The translations under genes were made by a program, and so were the position numbers. From positions 1 to 40,955 of the forward strand of contig MLAK01000780.1 in the NCBI GenBank assembly GCA_001839685.1: a stretch of DNA of 40,955 bases, in the 5' to 3' direction. Shown here one piece after another: positions 35,873 to 40,955 of this stretch. How positions within the stretch are numbered: position 1 is the first letter of the stretch; each line of letters opens with the position of its first letter. Under the pieces are notes generated by a model that saw nothing but the letters and a program-made list of their open reading frames with translations, was not told the origin of the DNA and did no database searches. The DNA is from Tritrichomonas foetus. Lineage: Eukaryota; Parabasalia; Tritrichomonadida; Tritrichomonadidae.

Positions 35873-36615
35873 ACATGGTTTATTTTGTATTAATTATGTA
35901 TTGTTCTATTATCATATGTTATATTGTTTATGTTATTATTCCAAATATATGTTTGTTATTTAAATATTAATGATCGAATTATTTTATCTTTTGTTTTTTA
36001 ATACATAATTAACCAATTATGTCAATCCATGACTTTGTCAGCCTAATATTATGGTGTGTATTAATCCAATACTCATATTTAAAAAGATTTTTAATTTGTT
36101 ATGGAGGAGCCTCAAAGATAGAAATATTAGATGATGGACGAATGGCGTTATTCTTATGTTTTTAATTTTAAATATCTCATGGAAAATGGTGAAATGCTTA
36201 TTTCGAGTAGACATATTTGATCTATTGATCACAGCATATCTTGGATATGCTTTTTGAAAAAATTGCTCAAAATGTCAATGTAGTATTTATTCAATTTGCA
36301 TAGTTGTAACAATATTCACTGACTAGAAATTTGATAATCAGGTACAATTAAAATTTGTCTGTTTTCGTATTAATTTCAAATTTTCGTTTCATGTACGAAT
36401 TTATAAAAATAGGCCCATTATGATCGGGGAAAGAGAAATAATAAAGAAAATCACGAATATCTAACATTTTATGAAACAAGTCATATTTGCATGAACTCAT
36501 TGTGTGATCCAGTTTTGACCATTGTATATTTATTATCATTTTCAAAATCGATTGATTGTAATTCAAAATCGATTGATTGTAATTCAAAATTTGAATTTTG
36601 ATGTAAAATTTCAAT
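35873..36615. other. Convergent spacer with a terminator-like hairpin and a 21-bp duplication
   Basis: At 36233-36251: AGCATATC, TTG, GATATGCT, followed by TTTTTG. At 36541-36582 a 21-bp unit occurs twice in tandem, with a third partial copy to 36590; the unit contains the ATCGAT core. No gene is visible. Confidence 0.5.
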
Positions 36616-37086
36616 TTACTCTGTTTGATTGATTTGATTTGGCAATTCAATAATTCGTTCAATATCTTTATATTTTTGAAGATCTTCTTCTGAAAATGGC
36701 TGCATGCACGATGGACAAATATGAGCCACACTGGAATTATCAGATTTTGCAATCACTGCTAAGCATGAAATATGTGAGATAGAGCCACAACATGACGTAA
36801 ATGCAGCAATTTCACCTTTTTTAAGCTTATTTAAACAACAGATGCAAATATTTTCACGAAAATTATCTCTTGATGAATTTTCCAATTCGGCGAGCGGATA
36901 AAGAGGCTTCGTTATTTTGTATGCAGGATCACCAATATCTTCCAATTTTTGGCGAATACGCGATAATATTTCTAGAGCTGTAATATCTGCATCATTTTGG
37001 AGAGAACTATCTGATTCTGATGATTCGGACTGACTTTTTTCGCTTGTATTTTGTGATTTCTTTGGTCTTCCTCTCTTTGCTGGCAT
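36616..37086 (-). CDS. AT-hook and RING-like zinc-finger protein
   Basis: 156 aa. MPAKRGRPKK contains the AT-hook core (K/R-RGRP-K, 4-10), so DNA binding is likely. A serine-rich linker and a helix (ALEILSRIRQKLEDIG) follow. The RING-like zinc finger uses Cys81, Cys84, Cys99 or Cys100, His105, Cys108, Cys124 and Cys127 (CICC at 81-84, SCCGSISHISC, then CPSC at 124-127). The order C2..C..H..C..C2 is close to a RING/variant RING domain, but with one fewer ligand than the canonical eight. A DNA-bound ubiquitin E3 ligase would be the natural inference. PHD-like alternatives exist. Upstream, GACC followed 12 nt later by AAAAACAA is a weak relative of the composite element. Confidence 0.65.
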   Translation of the reverse strand: MPAKRGRPKKSQNTSEKSQSESSESDSSLQNDADITALEILSRIRQKLEDIGDPAYKITKPLYPLAELENSSRDNFRENICICCLNKLKKGEIAAFTSCCGSISHISCLAVIAKSDNSSVAHICPSCMQPFSEEDLQKYKDIERIIELPNQINQTE

Positions 37087-37438
37087 TCACGCCAAATTAA
37101 ATGAAGAAAAGCCAGACTCACTTGTTTTTGGTGTGCTAAAAGGTCAATTTAAAGGTGAAATTTGAAGACTGATGACAATCATGGTTTTCATGTATGTAGA
37201 GCGATTTTGAAAGAAATCAGTAAATATTTTTTTACTTATATAAGCTGTTAACACTGATGTAAATCACCTATAGTTGATTGGCATCACCAATTTCAATCAT
37301 ATTTAGGTTCATTCTAAAGATGAAATCTTTTATTGATATAAACATGAAACAAGAAATTAATCATGATTAATTTGTTTTCTCTCCATGAAATAGTGTCAAA
37401 AGTGTGGGATACTTCATTTAATTTAAAAATGAATGAAG

Positions 37439-37669
37439 TCACTCATTTCCTTCCTTCTGTTTTATTTGGTGATGCGTTTGCTTATGTTTGATTTTAGGAA
37501 TATCTCCTATATTCGACCGCAGCGACTTCACAGTCATTTGATATGATTCATCATAGTCATTTACACTGTGGATATTCATTAGATATGCGTTGGTGTACGT
37601 CACTTCAAGCGAATTGTGTAATACAGAAGAAGTGATATGAGGTGAGCCCTGCAGATCGTATTTTTGTGA
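37439..37669 (-). other. Possible small ORF (46 aa from its ATG)
   Basis: The minus strand is open for 76 codons from a stop at 37672 to a TGA at 37439. The first ATG at 37579 would give 46 aa (MNIHSVNDYDESYQMTVKSL..., basic at the end). The preceding open part (LQGSPHITSSVLHNSLEVTY) also looks protein-like, and the patch is less AT-rich than the surrounding spacer. It may be a small gene, an exon-like piece or a relic. No family is recognised. Confidence 0.3.
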
Positions 37670-37691
37670 TTAGGCTTTCAGCAAAGTGAAT

Positions 37692-37835
37692 AAGAATCAA
37701 AATGATAAATAATCAAAATAAAAAAGAATCAAAATGAAAAAGAATCAACATGAATAAGAATCAAAACGAAAAAGAATCAAAATAAATAAGAATCAAAATG
37801 AATAAGAATCAAAACGAAAAAGAATCAAAGTGAAA
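37692..37835. repeat. 16-bp tandem repeat (AAGAATCAAAATGAAA), nine copies
   Basis: Nine consecutive 16-bp units with variation at the second half (TGAA/CGAA/TAAA and A/T at the end). It begins at 37692 and ends before GATATAAC-like non-repeat sequence. Confidence 0.9.
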
Positions 37836-38050
37836 ATATAACATGAGTATGTTAGAAAATATTTTTATTATTAACACGCTATATTTATAAAAATTATAAC
37901 AACATTTGTGCAAAATTCGACTTTTTTGGATGAAATCAAAGTTACACAAAAACATTTGCATAGGGATGCATCCACATACACAAAAAAATCAAAAACAAGA
38001 ATAACTTACTGATACAAAAGGGAAAAAAATGAGCTCGACTCTTTGTTTGT

Positions 38051-38440
38051 TCAAATTAACTGAAACGTATGATATCTAATCAAAGCTTCTTTCTTTTCAG
38101 GCATTGATTCTATGTAGAATGTTGAATGAAAGTCACGAATAAGATTTCCTGGTGCTTCAATACTGCCAAAAACCACGAGCATTGTCATTAAATTTGTTCC
38201 AGGCACTGTTTGAACTTCAAATCCGGCAACTTGAATTGAAACCTCGGGTAAAGTTTTGAAATATTGGTGAATTTCGCTTTTTCCTGACAAATTTTGTCCA
38301 TTCCAGGTCAACACTGCGTTATTTGAATAGAATCCTAAAACTTCGTCATGCGAGCGCATAAAAGCGGGGAAATATTGAACAGCGATTGTTTGAGCGATAG
38401 CAACAGAATCGTGATGAAGAGGCCCAGCGTCGTTCGTCAT
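38051..38440 (-). CDS. NXT1: NXT1/p15-like NTF2-fold mRNA export cofactor
   Basis: 129 aa from the ATG at 38440; upstream in-frame codons have no ATG. LTWNGQNLSGKSEIHQYFKT (44-63) is the hallmark of p15/NXT1 (WNG..SG...I..FF..LP), and VAGFEVQTVPGTNLMTMLVV matches the following dimer-forming strands. NXT1 pairs with NXF1/TAP to export mRNA through the nuclear pore, whereas NTF2 carries Ran. The WNG signature favours NXT1. The region before the ATG contains TCACACCTCAAC, an initiator-like TCACA. Confidence 0.8.
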   Translation of the reverse strand: MTNDAGPLHHDSVAIAQTIAVQYFPAFMRSHDEVLGFYSNNAVLTWNGQNLSGKSEIHQYFKTLPEVSIQVAGFEVQTVPGTNLMTMLVVFGSIEAPGNLIRDFHSTFYIESMPEKKEALIRYHTFQLI

Positions 38441-38576
38441 ATTTTTCTTTTTGTTGAGGTGTGATTTTTGCAAGGCCAAATTAAGTTGAATTATTTTGTA
38501 TATTGAACAACTAAATATAAATTGAATTTTCGAGAGAAATTGAATGTTGTAAAGAAAGTTTGCCTTCTCATCACAT

Positions 38577-38600
38577 ATATATTTCTGTATTTATATGGTC
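38577..38600 (-). promoter_or_regulatory. Composite promoter element of the NXT1 gene (partial)
   Basis: Read on the minus strand: GACC, ATATAAATACAG, AAATATAT. The first 19 positions mirror the plus-strand element 17 nt away. The AAAAAGTT part is degenerate. It ends 136 nt before the ATG. Confidence 0.45.
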
Positions 38601-38617
38601 TTTCATTCAGAATCGTC

Positions 38618-38641
38618 AACCATATAAATACGGAAAAAGTT
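38618..38641 (+). promoter_or_regulatory. Composite promoter element of the hydrolase-like gene
   Basis: AACC, ATATAAATACGG, AAAAAGTT. It ends 38 nt before the ATG at 38680 and forms an inverted pair with the NXT1 element. Confidence 0.55.
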
Positions 38642-38679
38642 TGGTTTTGAAAATTGCGAATTTTTAAACAGATTCTTTC

Positions 38680-39738
38680 ATGGAAAACACTCCTCCACCC
38701 GATCTCATTGATTTTGCGAAAAAATTACTTCAAGATTCTGTTATCGGCTCTAATCTTCAGACATTACATGACAGTTTGACGGAAGATTTCAAAGAGAAGC
38801 TGACAATATCAGAATTGGGACGTCGCCTCGCAGAAATGGAAGAACATCATGGAATGTTTACGCGCATAAGTGATTCAACACCACCAATTCCGAACCCTGA
38901 ATTTCCTGGGTTTTGGACAATCGACATTTCAATGTATATCAAAAACAACGAATGGTTTGCTCATCTTTCAATTAACAACGATCATAAAATCAATGACTTT
39001 AACTTTTCACGAAAACCCTTCTTCATTCCAGCTGAATATTTCAATCCGCATAAAGTTATTGATACAAAAGTTAACGATCTACCTGAAATTCATTATATCA
39101 AACCGACTAAAAGGAAGACTAACAAGTTGCCAATAGGTGTATTTATACATGCAGCTGTTCAAATGGACATTGATGGACATTTTGGATTGAGGTATCCATT
39201 CCGCGACTTGGATTTCATGGCCCAGCACAAAGTTGGCCTTATAAAGAATACATATGAGAACTATGGTGAGCCTGATCCTATTGTTGCAATTACATCACAT
39301 TCTATTCATTCTGCAAAGAAAATTTCCGAATGTGGAAATGTTTTTTTGATTCTTCATGGTTTTGCATCCCTCTTTTTGCCACAACTTGTTGAGAAACACG
39401 GTGATGATTTATCTGGTGTTGTTTTACTGAATCCATCCTGGGAGGCTGTTCCAGGATCAGGTCTAGAAAGCATGACTATTGAGAAAGTGCCACATAAACT
39501 TCCTATTTTAATAATTGGTTGCGGAAATGACCAAGTTTTGATTAAAGATCATTTCGAAATGTGGAAGAAAGCTGCTCCTGAAGCAGAGTCTGGCTGGTTT
39601 GAGCATTGCGACCACTTCATGATGGACGCAAAGCAAATTCCACAAGAATCAGATTATATGAAAACTGAAGGTCATGTAAATGAAAAGTTAATGCGCAATG
39701 TAATTACTTGGATTCGATCTCATTCCACTGAAGAATAA
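38680..39738 (+). CDS. Alpha/beta-hydrolase-like protein lacking the nucleophile
   Basis: 352 aa. The N-terminal 100 residues (helix, then FWTIDISMYIKNNEWFAHLS strands) resemble a DUF3887-type domain that precedes the hydrolase domain in some bacterial and protist proteins. The alpha/beta-hydrolase core follows: PIGVFIHAAVQMDIDGHFG (strand and oxyanion-type loop), VFLILHGFASLFLPQLVEKH (the nucleophile elbow position), LSGVVLLNPSW and LPILIIGCGNDQV, with FEHCDHFMMD near the end (catalytic His position kept). The elbow that should be G-H-S-x-G reads H226-G-F-A-S230, so the nucleophile Ser is Phe. The protein is thus probably not a serine hydrolase and may have a binding role. The frame is intact. 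Confidence 0.65.
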   Translation: MENTPPPDLIDFAKKLLQDSVIGSNLQTLHDSLTEDFKEKLTISELGRRLAEMEEHHGMFTRISDSTPPIPNPEFPGFWTIDISMYIKNNEWFAHLSINNDHKINDFNFSRKPFFIPAEYFNPHKVIDTKVNDLPEIHYIKPTKRKTNKLPIGVFIHAAVQMDIDGHFGLRYPFRDLDFMAQHKVGLIKNTYENYGEPDPIVAITSHSIHSAKKISECGNVFLILHGFASLFLPQLVEKHGDDLSGVVLLNPSWEAVPGSGLESMTIEKVPHKLPILIIGCGNDQVLIKDHFEMWKKAAPEAESGWFEHCDHFMMDAKQIPQESDYMKTEGHVNEKLMRNVITWIRSHSTEE

Positions 39739-40113
39739 ATTTAGATCTTGATTTGAATAAAAACAATTAATATTAATAGTCTCAACTTTTACCCAGCAAC
39801 CCAACTTCTAGCTGGAAACGCTTGAAGGAAGAAAAAATGAAAAACTAGAATGTATTCAGGATAATGATCAATGTATATATCAACTTCGAAAAAAAAATTA
39901 AAAATTATTTACATGGTACAGTGTGGAATCATGAATGTATTCATATAATTATTTTTAGATGACAATTTGAATAGCTTAACTTTTTGAACAAATTATTCTA
40001 GAACACATACCAGAAAAAGATTAACAATTAGAAAAAGATTAACAATTAGAAAAAGATTAACAATTAGAAAAAGTTTGAAAAGAAAAGAGAAAATTATTCA
40101 CAAATTATCATAT
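39739..40113. other. Convergent spacer with an 18-bp tandem repeat
   Basis: AGAAAAAGATTAACAATT occurs three times at 40012-40065, with a partial fourth copy to 40073. A weak hairpin ATGAAT-GT-ATTCAT lies at 39931-39944. A CTAG-N12-AAAAAGTT on the minus strand near 39973-39996 does not face a gene start. Confidence 0.6.
40012..40073. repeat. 18-bp tandem repeat, three and a half copies
   Basis: Three perfect AGAAAAAGATTAACAATT units and an eight-base start of a fourth. It lies 40 nt downstream of the CEP20-like gene's stop. Confidence 0.9.
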
Positions 40114-40494
40114 TTATTCATCCTCTTCAAAATCTTCTTCCTCTTCTTCTAAAAACCCGTTTACATTAATTAAGTTCATAACATCAATAACATTGTTACC
40201 TTTAATTTGAGGTATTCCCGTTTCTTGCTGTAAGGTTGATAACGTATAATTTAAGCCTCTCTGTTCCAGAAATTGATAGATTGTCTGTAATGCTGCTCTT
40301 TCTTCTTTATTATTTGCACCAATTATTTGTAGTTCGAGGCTGCTTTTCGCTTCTGGATTTCTTAATTCATGAATGGCAGCAGTCATTCCAACTTTAATTT
40401 TGCGAGATATTTGTTTCAGCGTTCCACTGTTTTTGAGTTTTTGTGCTACCCTTTCTTTAAGCTCATGCGGTACTTCAAAATTATCCAAATCCAT
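40114..40494 (-). CDS. FOP/CEP20 (FOPNL)-like LisH centrosomal protein
   Basis: 126 aa. ELKERVAQKLKNSGTLKQIS, then RKIKVGMTAAIHELRNPE (31-48) parallels the start of CEP20/FOR20 (ELKAVLKDTLEKKGVLGHLKARIRAEVFNALDD). A LisH-like segment follows: LQTIYQFLEQRGLNYTLSTL (69-88) with QETGIP, as in EYLEFNKYKYTASVLIAESGQP. FOP-family proteins dimerise through LisH and localise to centrosomes, basal bodies and plant preprophase bands. In a flagellate it likely sits at basal bodies. The C-terminus is a run of Glu/Asp. Length is close to that of CEP20 (about 170-180). Confidence 0.75.
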   Translation of the reverse strand: MDLDNFEVPHELKERVAQKLKNSGTLKQISRKIKVGMTAAIHELRNPEAKSSLELQIIGANNKEERAALQTIYQFLEQRGLNYTLSTLQQETGIPQIKGNNVIDVMNLINVNGFLEEEEEDFEEDE

Positions 40495-40645
40495 TTTGTT
40501 GTACGTTAAAGAATTTGAGAGGAAGAAATAAAAAATCGAGAAATTTTTATAAACAAGAATAAAACGTTATCTTCACGTATAGTAGATGATAGAGCAGTTT
40601 CATCATGTTTCAAAGTCGTATTCCTTATAAGCCATTAGGTTTTGT

Positions 40646-40955
40646 TTACTCAGCTGGGGCTTCTTCAGCTGGATTTTCTTTTCCGGCCTCATTTGGTTCT
40701 TCACTTAGATCCTCTTTGGATGCAGTATCTTTGATTTTTGTTTCTTCTTCTACAAGTGCACTTCCATCCTCAATGAGTCCACTTTCTTCAGTTTTAACTT
40801 CATTAATTTCACTTCCTTCTTCTTTAACTAGAGATTCTCTTTCAGGTTTTTCATTATTCTCCTCTTTAAATTCAGGTTCTTCTTTAGTTTCTTGTTGTTC
40901 TTCTTTAACTTCTGGCTGTTCTTCTTTAACTTCTGGTTGTTCTTCTTTGGTTTCT
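40646..40955 (-). CDS. Partial acidic Glu/Lys-rich protein
   Basis: Only the last 102 codons are inside the window and the start lies beyond 40955. Its 5' part shows an imperfect seven-residue repeat (KEEQPEV, KEEQPEV, KEEQQET, then KEEPEF), followed by a strongly acidic, low-complexity tail ending PAEEAPAE. Such tails occur on many unrelated eukaryotic proteins, so no function can be inferred. The frame is supported by the stop and by purely Glu/Lys/Pro composition over more than 100 codons. The CEP20-like gene starts 150 nt downstream on the same strand. Confidence 0.75.
   Translation of the reverse strand, partial: ETKEEQPEVKEEQPEVKEEQQETKEEPEFKEENNEKPERESLVKEEGSEINEVKTEESGLIEDGSALVEEETKIKDTASKEDLSEEPNEAGKENPAEEAPAE

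Larger units (their letters stand above)
37087..38050. other. Spacer with a GC-richer patch and a 16-bp tandem repeat
   Basis: 37439-37669 stays open on the minus strand and has coding-like composition (separate entry). A tandem repeat lies at 37692-37835. The rest is AT-rich without features. Confidence 0.5.

Noticed and set aside
36348..36752. 134-codon minus-strand frame overlapping the AT-hook/RING gene
   Set aside because: Another frame of the same region. The RING frame carries the zinc ligands and AT-hook, while this one is low complexity with a duplicated NYNQSIL caused by the 21-bp DNA repeat.
39973..39996. Minus-strand CTAG-N12-AAAAAGTT as a promoter element
   Set aside because: The first box does not match GACY and it faces the end of a plus-strand gene rather than a start codon.
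1..40955. tRNA, rRNA, snRNA, CRISPR or virus-like genes
   Set aside because: I looked for tRNA T-loop strings (GGTTCRA), conserved rRNA stretches, regular short repeat-spacer arrays, and integrase, capsid or polymerase motifs, and found none. The tandem repeats have no unique spacers.

Overview
The window reads as nuclear DNA of an AT-rich, intron-poor, flagellated protist. Genes are single uninterrupted ORFs on both strands, all three standard stop codons are used, and spacers are short. Contents are eukaryotic: a Sec12-type WD40 protein, a Qc-SNARE, an importin, ERCC1, NSE2, NXT1, a tubulin ligase-like protein and a CEP20-like protein. My best guess is a parabasalid (Tritrichomonas/Trichomonas type). 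That rests on overall style, not on a diagnostic marker.

Layout. 1-13.4 kb: a Tup1-like WD40 protein, a PIN-like carrier, a Frag1/DRAM-like membrane protein, a Fringe-like type II glycosyltransferase, a small coiled-coil protein, a Qc-SNARE, a second type II glycosyltransferase-like protein, a degenerate DEAH-box protein and an importin-beta. 13.4-19.8 kb is gene-poor and holds debris: an unidentified ORF fragment, a broken ubiquitin protease, a TTLL gene with a one-base frameshift, the tail of a dead HSP70 and a cryptic minus-strand reading frame. 19.8-25.8 kb: a C2orf81-like protein, a small charged protein, a gapped minisatellite, a long decayed spacer and an FCP1/SCP-type phosphatase. 25.8-41 kb is dense again: NSE2, a GYF protein, SEC12, a minisatellite, a glycosyltransferase-like protein, ERCC1, an Aquarius-like protein with destroyed helicase motifs, a coiled-coil protein, an AT-hook/RING protein, NXT1, an alpha/beta-hydrolase-like protein lacking its nucleophile, a CEP20-like protein and the end of an acidic protein.

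Three themes stand out. (1) A 24-nt composite element, GACY, then exactly 12 nt, then AAAAAGTT, recurs upstream of unrelated genes in the sense orientation and looks like a core promoter or upstream activator. Two copies face each other between NXT1 and the hydrolase-like gene. (2) Three genes encode apparent pseudoenzymes: a DEAH-box protein, an Aquarius-like protein and an alpha/beta hydrolase. The first two belong to spliceosome-related helicase families. (3) Convergent gene ends tend to hold perfect palindromes or hairpins.

Functionally the genes are ordinary housekeeping: secretory pathway, glycosylation, nuclear transport, mRNA export, repair and the flagellar apparatus. I see no operon-like grouping. 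All homology statements come from motif recognition by eye, without a database search.
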